A DNA stretch of 64,000 bases, from NCBI GenBank assembly GCA_027563935.2, contig CM050450.1, positions 33,901,439 through 33,965,438 of the forward strand, in the 5' to 3' direction. The position numbers were made by a program, and so were the translations under genes. The stretch comes from Costus lasius (taxonomy: Eukaryota > Streptophyta > Magnoliopsida > Zingiberales > Costaceae). Positions 48,107 to 61,741 of the stretch are shown piece after piece (within the stretch, counting starts at the first letter, position 1; every line of letters begins with the position of its first letter). Below the pieces are notes generated by a model, which worked only from the letters and a program-made list of their open reading frames with translations, was not told where the DNA came from and did not search any database.

Positions 48107-51100
48107 ATACTCCCCCACCTGAGATGGCACTCGCCCTCGAGTCCATGTGATCCTGGTACGCTCTAGCAAGCTGCTCAAAGTGAGCTATATCCTCCGTCTT
48201 CTCCCACGTCGCATCCTCCTCAGGCTCCTCAGCCCACTGAATCAAAAATTCAGAACGTCGACCTCCAGGTGAACTAGAACCATAGACTCTATGGTCTAAG
48301 ATCTTCACTGGCCTCTTGCCAAATTCAACTCTGCCCCTCGCAGGTTGCCTTCTCACCTGCCCCCGGTCGGGATGCCTATCATCCTCATGATATTTCTTAA
48401 GAAGACTAGTGTGGAATGTCGGGTAAAATTGTAGCCATCTAGGTAAATCAAGCCTGTAAGAAACTGGACCAACTCTCTTCAGGATCCTGAAAGGACCTTC
48501 ATATCTTCTTACCAAGCCTCTGTGATATGTCCTGGCTTCTGTTTTTCTCCACATTTGAGGTGTGAGTTTGAGAAGAACCAACTCTCCTACCTCAAACTCA
48601 ACATGCCTCCTATCTCTGTCGGCATAGAGCTTCATCCTATCTCTAGCCTCCCTCAGAGAATCCTGAGCTTCCTCCCACAGCTCAGTCCTATCATGCATAA
48701 AATCAATGGCTGCTTGGCACTTCCCCCCTGCGCCCCTGTTCAAAGTATCCATGGGTGTCAATGGTTGCCACCCCAATGCTAACTCGAACGGGCTCTTTCC
48801 TGTTGCAGATGACTTCTGTATGTTATAGGCAAATTGGGCAGTGTCCAATAGCCTAATCCAATTCTTCTGTGTGGCAGAGACATAATGCCTAAGATACTCC
48901 TCAAGTAAGGCATTAACTCTCTCTGTCTGTCCATCTGTCTGTGGATGGTAAGCTGTAGACATCTTCAGGTCTGTACCCAGCTTCTGAAATAAAGATGACC
49001 AAAATTTCCCTGTGAATCTAGGGTCTCTGTCGCTGATGATCTCTCTGGGTAAGCCAAAATGCTTGACTACATGAGTCATAAACAAACTAGCAGTGGTCTC
49101 AGCTCTGCACTCCTCAGGTGCTGCAACAAAAATGGCATATTTAGAGTATCGGTCTACCACCACGAATACCGATGCCATCCCATCCACTCGGGGAAAATGG
49201 GTAATGAAATCCATGGACAACGAGACAAACGGTCTCCCAGGGTTAGGTAGTGGCTGTAGAAGCCCTACTTCTTTCCTCCTCTCTACCTTATCCTGTTGGC
49301 ACACCAAGCAAGTCTTGGTATAGTGCTCTATGTCCTCCTTCATTCCCGGCCAATACCATGCTCGTGAAATCAATGCATACATGCGCCTACCACCAGGGTG
49401 TCCTGCCCACACCGTGTCATGGTACTCACGCATCAGACCATGCCTAATGTTCGCTGCTGCTGGAACATAGGGTCTGTCTCCTCGTGCCATAATCAATCCC
49501 TCATCGCTGATATAGTATCTCCTCACTACTCCCATGCGAATCTGAGATATAAGCTTTTCGTATGCACGATCTGCCATAGCAGAATCTCTGATCAAACCAA
49601 CAATCTTACTCTGAGAGTAAGACATAGCACAGCAGTGTGCAACCTCTGCAATCCTGCTCAAAGCATCAGGGACCTGATGAATCCTCCCTGGCTTGTGCTC
49701 CCATGTAAAATCGAACTCAGCCAGCTGCTCCTGCCATCTGGCCTGTCTAGCAGATAACTTCTTCTGGGTCTGGAAGAAGGTATTTGCCACATTGTCTGTC
49801 TTAACTGTGAACTTGCTCCCCAGCAAGTACACCCTCCATAGCCTCAGACAATGGACAACTGCTAACATCTCCTTCTCATGAGCAGAATAGTTTGCCTCAG
49901 CACTCTTTAACTTTCTGCTCTCGTAGGCAATCGGCCTACCTTCCTGAACTAGAACCCCACCCAAGGCTCTGTCACTAGCATCTGTATGTACCTCAAAAGG
50001 TAAACTGAAGTCAGGAAGTCTGAGAATGGGATCTGAAGTCACCCTGCCCTTCAAATCATCGAATGCCATCTGGTGTTTGTCTCCCCAACACCAGGAAACA
50101 TCCTTCTTCAACAAGTCAGTAAGCGGCGCCACCACTTTAGAATAACTCTGGATGAACCTCCTGTAGAAGTTAGCCAACCCTAGGAATGACCTCAGAGTGC
50201 TAACTGATGTAGGGGCCGGCCAATCTTTGATTGCCGCCACCTTCTTCTCATCCATTCTGACTTGTCCAGAACCTACGACATGCCCTAAAAACTCAACCTC
50301 TGACTGAGCAAAGTCGCATTTCTCAAGCTTCAAATACAGCTGGTTCTCCCTCAGAACCATCAAGACCTGTCTCAAGTGATCCACATGCTCCTCCAAGCTA
50401 CTAGAATATATGACTATGTCATCCAAGTAAACAACAACAAACTTATCCAGAAATGGATGAAGTATGTTGTTCATCAAGTTACAGAACGTAGCTGGAGCAT
50501 TGGTTAGCCCAAACGGCATAACCTGGAACTCATACGACCCATATCGTGTAACACAGGTAGTTTTGGCCTCATCCCCCTCCGCAATCCTGACCTGCCAGTA
50601 ACCAGATCTCAAATCCAGCTTACTGAATACTTTGGCATGCACCAGTCTATCAATCAAGTCCTGGATCAATGGTATAGGATAGGAGTTCTTAACAGTAACC
50701 TTGTTAAGAGCCCTATAATCAATGCACATCCTCATTGATCCATCCTTCTTTCTCTGGAAAAGCACTGGTGCTCCATAGGGTGCCTTCGAAGGTTGGATGT
50801 ACCCCGACTCCAATAACTCATCTAGCTGTTTCCTCAGCTCAGCTAGCTCTGCAGGTGGCATCCTGTATGGTGCCTGTGCTGGTGGGACAGCACCTGGGAT
50901 CAGCTCAATAGCATGATCGATATCCCGCCTAGGTGGTAACACCTTCGGCATCTCTGGTGGCATAATATCACTGAACTCATGTAATAAACCCCCTACTGGT
51001 GCAGGTAACTGCTGAATGCGCTCCCCCAGAGACATCTTCGCCGCCCCCAATCTCACTCCAACCTCCTCACTGCTAGAACTAGGAAGGGTGATCAAGCCTC

Positions 51101-52922
51101 CCCTATGTCCTCTCTGCTGATCAAAAGTCGAACTGATCTGGGGAAGATCCTCCACCAATCTAACATGTGCTAGATATGTGGTCTCACCACGCCGAATACC
51201 TCTAGCAACAACTGAAGCCGCCATGACCTCTTTTCCTTTGTTGCTCTTCTCTACCCTTGCCCCAACGTGGCAAGGTATGAAGCAAGGTGCACGTTCATCT
51301 GTTATCTGCAATCCATTCAGATGTGGCATTGGAATTGCTTTAGCTCTCCTCAGCAAATCCATGCCAACTATAACATCGAAATCGTCCAGGGTAATCACCA
51401 TAGCATGTACCCTACCAGACCAGGTTCCCAACCTCACTGGAACATCATAAGAAACGCCTGCAGCTTTCTTCGGGTCTGTGTTCACGGTCTTGACACTGTT
51501 GGCACAGGGCATTGTCTTTAACTTCAATCTCTCTTTCACTCTGTCTGAAACAAAGAGATGTGTAGCGCCTGTGTCAACCATGGCTGCTATCTGAATGTCA
51601 TTAATAACAATGTCCACATACATGAGAGGACTAGACCTAGCACTAATATTCGCAATCACCAAGGGGTTAACTGAAGCCCCAGTGCATCCTTGGTCTTCTC
51701 TCCTCTCTGAACTCTCGCCCATGGCTAAGGAAGCTATCCCCTGCTTCCTTGGACAGTCTCTCATCATATGAGGACCTCCACAAATATAACATCCTGGCCT
51801 AGCTCTGCTAGTGGATGCGCCAGTAGTCACTCTCGCCTGCTGCTGTGGCTGTGGCCTGTGCTGAACTGGCTGTGGCTTTCTCTGCTGTGCCTGTGGCTGA
51901 TGGGTCACGGTTTTCCCCTTTTTCCAATTGGGCACCCACTTCTTTACCTGCCCCTGCCCTGTAGGCCGCCTAGGTGGTGAAGAAGTGGTCCTGGCTGCTG
52001 TGGTACTGACTCCTGCCATATCCACCAATGCATCTGCAGCCGCTACTGCCTCACGATATGTAGTAACTCCCTTCCTCTGGAGTTCTCTGTATGCCCAATC
52101 CTTCAAGCCACCGGTGAAGTCATGAAACTTCTCCTCTTCACTCATATTTGGCACCTCAAGCAGTAGAGTGCCGAACTGCTTCACATACTCCCTGATGTGA
52201 CCAGTATGCTTCAGATACCTCAGTGCCATCCTCGCACTGTGCAGCGTATCTGCAGGTCTGAAATGTGCCCTCATCTCAGCCTTAAGAGCATCCCAGTCTG
52301 GGATCTCTGGAGCGTCCCCCTCAGTCCTCGGGGCTATGTGTGTCCTCCACCATAGTTTCGCATCGCCTCTCAGATAGGCTGCGCAAACCTCAATCCGCTC
52401 CGTCATAGGGATACCCGCTGCCCTAAAATAATGCTCCATATCAAATAAGAAGTTCTCCACTTCTTTGGCTACTCTCGCCCCTGCAAAAGTAGTAGGCTCT
52501 GGAACATGGCGTCTGGCAGTCTGAACAGGTGCTGGCGCCACTGGTGTAGGTGGGTGTGCTGTCAAGTGCGCCAGACCGATCTTCACTAGATTCAGGTCTG
52601 CCATGAGATTCTCCATCCCCTGAGACATCTCCGCCATCTGACTCTCGAATGCCTGAGTCATAGAAGCAACCTGAGCCTCGGTCTCCTGCTGAGTCTCATG
52701 GATGAGACCATGCAGTGCCGCCACTCTCTCCACAAGTGGATCCCCCTGCCACTCGTCATCCTCAAGTCCAATAGACAGCCGCAACCTAGCAACTGCTGCC
52801 TCCAGCCTCGAGAACCTCTCCTCGAGCTGTGCCTGAGCTGCCATACTCCTCGTAGATGGCGCTATCTCTGGAAACGCTGTGTAAAAGGGTGGAACTGAAG
52901 GAAATACTGGGTAATGACTCAA
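48102..52922 (-). CDS. gag-pol: Chromovirus Gag-Pol polyprotein, intact (G1)
   Basis: 1606 codons without a stop. G2 shows conservation from Met27 ([10 protein letters not shown], 52844), so the true start is probably there. In order: coiled coil (about 30-118); Gag core (about 138-300; [12 protein letters not shown]); one CCHC knuckle (C378-C390); protease D450-T-G; RT with MPFGLTNAP (802-810) and YLDD (832-835); RNase H with D981, E1016, D1043 and D1086; integrase with H1168, H1175, C1205, C1208 and D1238, D1298, E1334 (35 residues between the last two); GPF (1476-1478); chromodomain-like end (about 1539-1585; [17 protein letters not shown]). The stop TGA lies inside the 3' LTR: codons run through the polypurine tract, and TG-TGA comes from the first LTR bases. 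A single Gag-Pol frame and chromodomain mark a chromovirus; the clade (Galadriel- or Reina-like) is not settled. Confidence 0.94.
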   Translation of the reverse strand: MSHYPVFPSVPPFYTAFPEIAPSTRSMAAQAQLEERFSRLEAAVARLRLSIGLEDDEWQGDPLVERVAALHGLIHETQQETEAQVASMTQAFESQMAEMSQGMENLMADLNLVKIGLAHLTAHPPTPVAPAPVQTARRHVPEPTTFAGARVAKEVENFLFDMEHYFRAAGIPMTERIEVCAAYLRGDAKLWWRTHIAPRTEGDAPEIPDWDALKAEMRAHFRPADTLHSARMALRYLKHTGHIREYVKQFGTLLLEVPNMSEEEKFHDFTGGLKDWAYRELQRKGVTTYREAVAAADALVDMAGVSTTAARTTSSPPRRPTGQGQVKKWVPNWKKGKTVTHQPQAQQRKPQPVQHRPQPQQQARVTTGASTSRARPGCYICGGPHMMRDCPRKQGIASLAMGESSERREDQGCTGASVNPLVIANISARSSPLMYVDIVINDIQIAAMVDTGATHLFVSDRVKERLKLKTMPCANSVKTVNTDPKKAAGVSYDVPVRLGTWSGRVHAMVITLDDFDVIVGMDLLRRAKAIPMPHLNGLQITDERAPCFIPCHVGARVEKSNKGKEVMAASVVARGIRRGETTYLAHVRLVEDLPQISSTFDQQRGHRGGLITLPSSSSEEVGVRLGAAKMSLGERIQQLPAPVGGLLHEFSDIMPPEMPKVLPPRRDIDHAIELIPGAVPPAQAPYRMPPAELAELRKQLDELLESGYIQPSKAPYGAPVLFQRKKDGSMRMCIDYRALNKVTVKNSYPIPLIQDLIDRLVHAKVFSKLDLRSGYWQVRIAEGDEAKTTCVTRYGSYEFQVMPFGLTNAPATFCNLMNNILHPFLDKFVVVYLDDIVIYSSSLEEHVDHLRQVLMVLRENQLYLKLEKCDFAQSEVEFLGHVVGSGQVRMDEKKVAAIKDWPAPTSVSTLRSFLGLANFYRRFIQSYSKVVAPLTDLLKKDVSWCWGDKHQMAFDDLKGRVTSDPILRLPDFSLPFEVHTDASDRALGGVLVQEGRPIAYESRKLKSAEANYSAHEKEMLAVVHCLRLWRVYLLGSKFTVKTDNVANTFFQTQKKLSARQARWQEQLAEFDFTWEHKPGRIHQVPDALSRIAEVAHCCAMSYSQSKIVGLIRDSAMADRAYEKLISQIRMGVVRRYYISDEGLIMARGDRPYVPAAANIRHGLMREYHDTVWAGHPGGRRMYALISRAWYWPGMKEDIEHYTKTCLVCQQDKVERRKEVGLLQPLPNPGRPFVSLSMDFITHFPRVDGMASVFVVVDRYSKYAIFVAAPEECRAETTASLFMTHVVKHFGLPREIISDRDPRFTGKFWSSLFQKLGTDLKMSTAYHPQTDGQTERVNALLEEYLRHYVSATQKNWIRLLDTAQFAYNIQKSSATGKSPFELALGWQPLTPMDTLNRGAGGKCQAAIDFMHDRTELWEEAQDSLREARDRMKLYADRDRRHVEFEVGELVLLKLTPQMWRKTEARTYHRGLVRRYEGPFRILKRVGPVSYRLDLPRWLQFYPTFHTSLLKKYHEDDRHPDRGQVRRQPARGRVEFGKRPVKILDHRVYGSSSPGGRRSEFLIQWAEEPEEDATWEKTEDIAHFEQLARAYQDHMDSRASAISGGGVL

Positions 52923-53108
52923 AGTGATCGGAACTGACCGATTAGAATAAGTTACTGAGGAATTACGCCCCGGGCACTAGGCTCCGACGTACGCAACCCC
53001 CAAACAGTAACCTAACTAACGTCGATATCCCAGACTCACTAGTCCCAACTCTGTGAAGTCCCAGTAAAATCCTGCTGATCTGTGCTGGAAGTGGGCTCTG
53101 ATACCAGT
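52923..53108 (-). promoter_or_regulatory. G1 leader and tRNA-iMet primer-binding site
   Basis: The primer site on the minus strand (53106-53087) begins TGGTATCAGAGCCC, complementary to the initiator tRNA-Met 3' end, two bases from the LTR. The leader to the conserved start is about 260 bp. Confidence 0.9.
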
Positions 53109-54922
53109 TGTCACGCCCCAATTTTTCGCGCTAAAACTAGGACGTGATAGCACAGATTTACACAACCTCTGTGTAAACCCGTCAGCTAACACACCTAACA
53201 AATAACTATGCGGAAACGTGAATAAGAATACAATGCGCGCCTCACTACAATAAGATCGCTCTCCCAGCAGTACAGATCACTCAAACCCCTATCTGCCTAA
53301 CCAGAACTGTCTCTAGCTCAGCCTAATGTACTGACCGAAACTCTGAAGCTCTGAGCTGATAGACTAAGTGGCGGGTTAGGCTCTTCCTCTGCCACTAACC
53401 ACTTTGCACACTTAGTTGCGCCCTGTCACACACACGAGACGCTGGCAGATATCGCACCCAATGAAAACCCTAGCAGTAATCCACAACTACCGACCTGCTG
53501 AGTCCTAAGCAAATATATGTTCTACACAGCGAGCGAGGGATGATAACAAGCACAATGCTTGCTTCTCACCCAAGCTAAAACCGCAAATCCACAATAAGAA
53601 CAATCCTCTACCAAGTCTCCAAATATGAAGCTTGATATACAAAAGGACCCTATTCCCTAATCCCGGGAATAGGTACACAAATATATAAAAGATATCAACA
53701 ACGTTCATACAATCCCTAAATATTCTAAGTTAGGGTTTATACCACTCAATGCGTGTATGAACTATGATGGAAGTGTGGGAACAGCCCCTCTCCTCAAGGA
53801 AGTCGCCCCTCAAAGCACTCCACAAGCGCTCCTCACCAAGGTGATGAGAAGCCCAAACCCTAGGGTCGCCTCCCTAGGTAGTTGCTGATGTAAACTCCTT
53901 CTTGGACTCGCCTCAGGCCAAGAACTCCACGAACACAGCAGGAACACCAAGGAACAGCAAGGTCTCGTTCCTCCAAGGTGCTGCCGAAGATGATGATGAT
54001 GCAAGGAAGGGCGCCGGATGCAATAGTCCTCACCTCAAGGACTAGCCGAGCCAAACGCCTCCCTTTGTTCTTCCTCCTCGCCTCAAAGATGAAGAACAAC
54101 AAGAACAGCAGGTTGCTGCTCCAACAAGTCGCCAAGAACAACAGGTTGCCGCCCTTAGAACTCGCCAACAAGTCTCCCCCAACCTCAAGGGAACTCGCTA
54201 AAGGGAAGGAAGGATCAACTCCTCAAGAACAGCCGCCCTTCACCTCCAAGATCGTCTTCCTCACCTCTAGGAAGAAGGTCGCCCTAGCTCTTGTCGCCAC
54301 AACAAGAGTTTCGCCTCAGCCAATAGCGTTAGGGTTCTGATGGTTGCCGCCAAAGCCCTTCACGCCAATTTGAATAAGTGGATGCGGATCCACAAGATGT
54401 CAAGAGATCCAACCCGCCAATGGTTAAGTGGATATGCGCCCCTTTTAACCCAATAGGCTTATTGGATCTTCACTTAAGTGCTTGGTGGATGTTCACTTAA
54501 GTTGGCACATGCAAGACATGTGCAACTTATGAACACTTAGCCACATTTGCGCCTAAGGCTCCAAGGTGACTAGATCAGCCCCCTTAAGCCTCCGGTGTGA
54601 ACCTAGGTCAAGTCCACATGCGCCCAGACCCTGGTTAGGCTAACCCTGGTTAGGTTAACCATGGTTAAGCTAACCCTGGTCTGTAAAAGAAGTCCAATGT
54701 CCTCCATAGAACTCCAAAGCACCCCCAGGCCATGCCTAAGGATAAGTATGTCGCTGTACCTACAAAAACATACTAACACAGATGTTAGAAACCTAACTCC
54801 ACTAGTAGGCTCCCTGCAACATCAGCCTAGCTTCCCCTCTAGACTCCTCCATCCCTCCCCAGAACCCTGCTGGATCCATAGGATGGGCTGGGGTATAACC
54901 CCAGCATACCCAGGGCATCACA
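53109..54922 (-). repeat. 5' LTR of G1
   Basis: 1814 bp, TGTGATGCCC...GGGGCGTGACA on the minus strand. No differences from 46295-48106 were found where compared, which implies recent insertion or conversion. The open frames inside (for example 53978-54340) repeat exactly in the other LTR and are not genes. Confidence 0.92.
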
Positions 54923-54928
54923 ATAAGT

Positions 54929-56714
54929 TGTCACGCCCCAATTTTTCGCGCCTAAAACTAGGACGTGAGTGCATAATTTACACAACCACTGTGTAAACTG
55001 TCAGCTACTCTCTCCTAACAATGCGTCTATGCGGAAACGTATAATAATGAAATACAAGCGCGTCCTCACTACAAAAGATCGTCTCTCCCAGCAATACAGA
55101 TCTCTCAACCCTAGCTCTACCCAACCACTGAGTCTCTGAGCTGACTGAACTGATGTGGCCGAATGTGTGAAGGTGCAATACTGATAGCAAGGTGGCGGGT
55201 TAGGCTCTTCCTCTGCCACTAACCGCTTTGCACACCTTGTGCGCCCTGAAACACACTAGATTTCACAGGCAGGTATCGCACACAGCAAGGTGGTCTATCA
55301 GAGACCAAAGAGCAATAGACCTCTGCTCAAAACCTAACACACAAGTAACTACCGGCCTGCTTAAACCTAAGCAATATATGTGTCTACACAACGAGACTTG
55401 AGCAAGACAAGCACAATGCTTGCGCCTACTACAAGCCTAAATCCGATAAACCAACGGAATCCAATCCTCTACCAAGTCTTTGATCCCAAAGCTTGATATA
55501 CAAAAGGACCCTATTCCCTAATCCCGGGAATAGGTACACAAATATATATAATGATCAATAGCGACAATACAATGTTTAGGGTTAAGGTTTATACCCTCCA
55601 AACGCTATGAACAATATGGATGAAGTGGACAGCCCCTCTCCCTCAAAGATGCGCCCACAAAACCCCCTAACCACAAGTGATTAGGGTTCGGACCCTAAGG
55701 TGGAAGACCTTAGGGTTGTGTTGATGATGTCCTCCTCCTTGGACTCGCCTCAAGCCCAAGAACGCCAAGAACACCTAGTGGACAGCAAGGTGCTTCCACT
55801 CCAAGGTGAACTTCGGTGGTGAAGATGAAGAAGAAAGCCGCCGGTGATGAAGTCCACACTTCCAAGAAGTCGCCAAGTAATCTTACCACTAAGATTACCT
55901 TCTTCTTCCTCTAGCCGAGATCACCAAGAGTACCTCACTCTCAATTTTGGCAGCACTTCGTCTCTTCAATGGAGATTAGCTTGCTGATGTCGCCAACCTT
56001 CTTATAGTGCAGCCCCTTGTCGCCAAGTCCAAGTGTCAATTTGAACTTCAATTCAAGTGTAGCCGCGCCATGGAGGAAGAATAGGAATCTCCCTCCTATT
56101 TCGGTGGAGTTCAAACTCCTCCACAAATTCAAACAGCCCTTGACCAAGCAAGGTGAAGACCAAGCCGTGAAGGAGGAGTTCGCCCAAGCATGAACTCGCC
56201 TCCCATGATGGATCTAATTCGGTTATGAAGAGGGAACCCAATAAACCTCTTATTGGATCCTCAATTCAAACCTTATTGGATCTTCTCCTTTAAGTCGCCA
56301 CATGCCACTCATGTGCTCACTTAAATAAGATTCCAGGAATATTCCTTGAAACCCTAGGCTTCTTAGATCAGCCCCTAGGTCTCAGAATTGAACCCCGATC
56401 GAACCTGGGTTCATGTCCAGTGACCATGGTTAAGCTGACCATGGTTAAGGTAACCATGGTTAAGTTAACCATGCTCCCAAAATACGGGAATGATCCCTCA
56501 TCATTCCAAAGCACCCCCAGGCCATGCCCAAGGATAGATGTGTCGAGGTACCTACAAAAACATACTTAACACAAGTGTTAAAAACCTAACTCCACTAGTA
56601 GGCTCCCTGCAACACCAGCCTAGCTCCCCTCTAGACTCCTCCATTCCTCCCCAGAACCCCGCTGGATCCATGGAATGGTCTGGGGTATAACCCCAGCATA
56701 CCCAGGGTCTCACA
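54929..56714 (-). repeat. 3' LTR of G2
   Basis: 1786 bp, starting TGTGAGACCC at 56714 and ending GGGGCGTGACA at 54929, six bases (ATAAGT) from the G1 5' LTR. It is related to the G1 LTR at both ends and in the palindrome array (56428-56470) but clearly diverged in between. It is the only LTR of G2. Confidence 0.88.
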
Positions 56715-59700
56715 ATACTCCCCCAACTGAATTGGCACTCGCCCTCGATGCCATCAGCTGATCATATGCCCTGGCTAGCTCCTCAAACTGGGTAATGTCT
56801 TCTACCTTCTCCCAGGTAGCATCCTCCTCTAGTTCATTCTCCCACTGAACTAGGAATTCCATCTTTCGACCTCCAGGTGGTCCTGAGCCATAGACTCTAT
56901 GGTCTAAAAATTTTATTGGCTTTTTGGCAAACTCAATCCTGCCCCTCGCAGGCTGCCTCCTCACCTGTCCCCGGTCTGGATGTCTGTCATCAGTATGATA
57001 TTTCTTCAAAAGACTGACATGAAAGGTAGGATAAAACTGAAGCCATCGTGGTAAGTCCAATCTGTATGCAACTGGGCCTACTCTTTTAATGATCCTGAAA
57101 GGACCCTCATACCTCCTCACTAGGCCTCTATGGTATGTCTTAGCATCAGTTTTTCTCCACATCTGTGGTGTAAGTTTCAGAAGGACCAACTCTCCAACTG
57201 CAAACTCCACATGTCGTCTATCCCGATCAGCATAGAGCTTCATTCTATTTCTGGCCTCTTCCAGGCTGTCACAAGCTTCATCCCACAGCTCGGACCTATC
57301 CTCAATAAAATCTACAGCCGCCTGGCACTCTCCCCCTGCGCCCCTATTCAGTGTATCCATGGGTGTCATAGGTTGCCACCCTAACACATGCTCAAATGGG
57401 CTCTTCTCAGTTGCAGATGAAGTCTGTATGTTATATGCAAACTGAGCAGTATCCAACAATCTCAACCAATTCTTCTGGGTAGAAGAAACAAAATGTCTAA
57501 GGTACTCCTCCAGTAATGCATTAATCCTCTCAGTCTGACCATCTGTCTGGGGATGGTATGCTGTTGACATCTTTAAATCGGTACCCATTCTCTTAAATAG
57601 GGAAGTCCAAAACTTTCCAGTAAATCTAGGATCCCTATCACTTATAATTTCCTTGGGTAACCCAAAATGTTTTACCACGTGTGTCAAAAATAGGTTAGCA
57701 GTAACCTCTGCTGTACAAACCTCTGGTGCAGCAGCAAATACAGCATATTTACTCCGTCTGTCCACCACAACAAACACAGACGCCATCCCGTCTACTCTGG
57801 GGAAATGGGTGATGAAGTCCATGGATACTGATAAGAAAGGTCTATCTGGTATAGGCAACGGCTGCAAAAGCCCTGCATCTTTCCTCCTTTCTACCTTGTC
57901 CTGCTGGCATGCATGACAAGTCTTAGCATAATGCTCGATATCCTCTTTCATCCCCGGCCAATACCATGCTCTGCTGATTAAGGCATACATCCTCTTGCCT
58001 CCTGGATGACCCGCCCACACGGTGTCATGATACTCACTCATCAAGCCGTACCTAATGTCTCCTGAGGATGGAACATAAGGTCGGTCTCCCTTGGCCATGA
58101 TCAAACCTTCATCATTAATATAGTATCTTCGGATGACCCCCATCCTAATCTGAGACAATAACTTCTCATAGGTTTGATCTGCCAGCGCCTGATCTCTGAT
58201 GAGTCTAACTATCTTACTCTGAGCAAAGGATAATGCACCACAATAAGCTACCACTGCAATCCGGCTTAGTGCATCAGGCACCTGATGAATGCGCCCTGGT
58301 TTATGCTCCCACCCAAAATCAAACTCAGCTAGTTGCTCCTGCCACCTAGCTTGTCTCGCAGATAACTTCTTTTGGGTTTGGAAAAATGTATTGGCTACAT
58401 TATCAGTCTTGACAGTAAACTTGCTCCCCAGCAAGTATACTCTCCAAATTCTCAAACAGTGCACTACAGCTAGCATTTCCTTCTCATGAGCAGAATAATT
58501 AAGTTCAGCACTTTTGAGCTTCCTACTCTCATATGCAATCGGTCTACCCTCCTGGACTAGGACTCCTCCTAAAGCCCTATCCGATGCATCTGTATGTACC
58601 TCAAAGGGTAAAGCAAAATCTGGAAGTCTCAAAATAGGCTCTGAAGTCACCCTCTCCTTCAGATCTGAAAATGCCCTCTGGTGTCTCTCCTCCCAACACC
58701 AAGAAACATCTTTCCTCAAGAGGTCGGTTAAAGGAGCTACAACCTTAGAGTAGTCCTTGATAAACCGCCTATAAAAATTAGCCAACCCTAGAAAAGATCT
58801 CAGGGTGCTAACTGAGCAAGGGGCCGGCCAATCCACTATTGCCGCCACCTTCTTCTCATCCATACGGACTTGTCCTCCTCCAACGATATGTCCAAGAAAT
58901 TCAACCTCCTTCTGGGCAAAGTCACACTTCTCCAACTTTAGATATAATTGACTTTCCCTTAATACCGCCAACACCTGCCTCAGGTGCTCAGTGTGCTCCT
59001 CCAGACTACCAGAATATATAACGATATCATCCAAGTAAACTACAACAAACTTATCCAGGAATGGATGAAGAATGTTGTTCATGAGATTACAAAAAGTAGC
59101 TGGAGCGTTGGTCAACCCAAATGGCATGACCAGAAACTCATAAGATCCATATCTGGTAACACAGGTGGTCTTGGGCTCATCCCCCTCTGCTATCCTCACC
59201 TGCCAGTACCCAGACCTCAAGTCTAGCTTACTGAACACTTTAGCATGTACCAGTCTGTCAATCAAGTCCTGGATCAATGGAATCGGATAGGAATTCTTAA
59301 CAGTCACCTTGTTAAGAGCCCTATAATCTACACACATGCGCATTGATCCGTCCTTCTTTCTCTGAAGTAGTACTGGTGCTCCATATGGTGCTTTAGAAGG
59401 CTGGATGTACCCAGACTCTAACAATTCATCCAGTTGTTTCCTGAGTTCCTCTAACTCAGCAGGAGGCATCCTATAAGGTGCCTGGGCTGGTGGAACAGCC
59501 CCTGGAATCAACTCTATCGCATGGTCAATATCGCGCCTAGGTGGTAACACCTTTGGCATCTCTGGCGGCACTACATCACTGTACTCCTGAAGTAACTCCC
59601 CTATAGGTGCAGGTAATAGCTGGATACGATCATCCAAAGTCATCTTCGCCGCCCCCATACTGGTCTCAACCTCCTGACTCCTACTAGAACTAGGAAAGGT

Positions 59701-61482
59701 GATCAGACTTCCCCTCTGTCCTCTCGGCTGCTCAAGTGCTGTGACTGTCTGAGGAATGTCCTCCACTACCCTGACATGCGCCAAGTAAGTGAATTCGCCA
59801 CGTCGAAGACCCTTGGCTACAATAGACGCTGCCACAATCTCCTTGCCCTTGTTCTTGCTCTCAACCTTTGCCGCAGTGTGGCAAGGGAGAAAACAAGGTG
59901 ATCGCTCATCCACTATCTGCAATCCATTCAAGTGTGGCATTGGGACTGCTTTGGCTCGCCTAAGCAAGTCCATACCCACTATGACATCAAAGTCATCAAG
60001 AGCAGTCACCATGGCATGTACTCGCCCTGACCATGGTCCAAGTCTCACCGGCACATCATAAGACACTCCTGATGCTCTTCTTGGATCTGCATTCACTGTT
60101 TTCACACTGTTGGTACACGGCATAGTTTTCAACCTCAATTTATCCTTCACTCTATCTGACACAAACAGATGAGTGGCGCCCGTGTCAACCATAGCAGTAA
60201 TCTGGACATCGTTCAGAATAAGATCAATGTACATCAGGGGACTAGACCTCACACTCACATTTGCAATCACCATCGGGTTAACTGATATACCCGCACAACC
60301 AAGGTCGTCCTGGCCCTCCTGTGTACTACCCAGCGCCAATGAAGCAACTCCCTACTTCCTAGGACAATCTCTCATAAGATGAGGTCCGTTGCAGATGAAG
60401 CACCCCTGCTTCCCTCTGCTAGTCACGCTGGTAGAAGCCTTCCCCTGCTGCGGCTGGGGTCTCTGCTGAACTGGCAGTGGCTTCTTCTTCTGAGCCTGTG
60501 GCTGATAGTGTGCCACGCCCTTATTCTTCTTCCAATTAGGAACCCACTTCTTAACCTGAGTCTGCCTTGTAGGCCGTCTAGGTGGTGAAGAAGTGGTCCT
60601 AGCTGCAGTAGATCTGGAACCCCCTCCCATATCTACTAAGGCATCTGCAGCTGCTACAGCCTCCCTGTAGGTAGTAACTCCCTTCCTCTGGAGTTCTCTG
60701 TAAGCCCATTCTTGCAGTCCACTGGTAAAGGAGTGAAACTTCTCTTCTTCCTCCATATTGGGTATCTCTAACAGTAGAGTACCAAACTGTTTCACATATT
60801 CCCTTATGCTCCCAGTCTGCTTTAAATATCTGAATGCCACGCGAGCACTATGCAGAGTGTTCGCTGGTCTGAAATGAGCTCTCATCTCTGCCTTCAGGGC
60901 ATCCCAGTCTGGGATCTCTGGTGCATCCCCCTCAGTCCTAGGGGCTACATGTGTCCGCCACCAGAGCTTTGCATCGCCTTTAAGAAAGGCTGCACACACC
61001 TCTATCTTGTCGGCCTCTCCTATGGCCGCCGCCCTGAAGTAATGTTCCATATCAAAGAGGAAGTTCTCAACCTCTTTAGCCACCCGAGCTCCCTCAAACG
61101 GTGTAGGCTCTGGAACATGGCGCCTAGCAGGTGCCACTGCTACTGGCGCTGGGGCTCTAGTCTGATTCCCCAACTGTGTCATGGCAATTTTCATAATGTT
61201 GACATCGGCTGCAATGGTTTCCACACTCTGGCCGATCTCCCCAATCTGGCCCTCAAAAGTATGAGATAAATCAGCCATCCGCTCCTCTACAGAATGTGTC
61301 AACTCTGCCACATGACCCTCGGACTCAATCCTCACGTCGTGGATCATGTCTCTCATGGCACTGACCCTCTCGCTAAGGGGTCCCTGGTCTGCATCGCCAT
61401 CAACCCCAATGGCTAGCTGAATCCGCGTCAAAGCTGCCTCCAGCCTCGAGATCCTCTCCTCGAGCTGTGCCTGCGCCGCCAT
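56710..61482 (-). pseudogene. gag-pol: Chromovirus Gag-Pol with one in-frame stop (G2)
   Basis: Aligns with G1 from [10 protein letters not shown] to the last residues VGGVL. Gag (376 codons) has the coiled coil, core and knuckle C361-C373, and ends PRK followed by TAG at 60354-60352. G1 has CAG at this codon. The same frame then continues to 56710 with protease (VDTGATHLF), RT (YLDD), RNase H, integrase (HHCC, D-D-E) and a chromodomain-like end. No other lesion was noticed. The stop lies at the gag-pol border, where some retroviruses use stop-codon readthrough, so it could be regulatory, but a C-to-T mutation is simpler. As in G1, the final TGA uses LTR bases. Confidence 0.88.
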
Positions 61483-61741
61483 ACTCCTCGTAGATGGCGC
61501 AATCTCTGGATACCGCTGTGTAGGTGAAACTGAGGAAAATACTGGCTAAGTCTCAGAGTGGTCGGAACTGACCGTCTAGCAGAATTACTGAGGAATTACG
61601 CCCCGGGCACTAGGCTCCGACGTACGCAACCCCCAAACAGTAATCTAACTGACGTCGATATCCCCAAACACACTCGTCCCAACTCTGTAAAACACCAGTA
61701 ATCTCCGCTGATCTGTGCTGGAAGTGGGCTCTGATACCAGT
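61483..61741 (-). promoter_or_regulatory. G2 leader and primer-binding site, no LTR beyond
   Basis: The primer site TGGTATCAGAGCCC (minus strand, 61739-61726) and the two-base spacer match G1. Where the 5' LTR should begin, the sequence changes to TTTGTAATCTG. Confidence 0.85.

Noticed and set aside
54923..54928. ATAAGT between the G1 and G2 LTRs, also found before the LTR at 11050
   Set aside because: Six AT-rich bases can recur by chance, and no matching copy lies at the other end of either element, so it is not supported as a target duplication.
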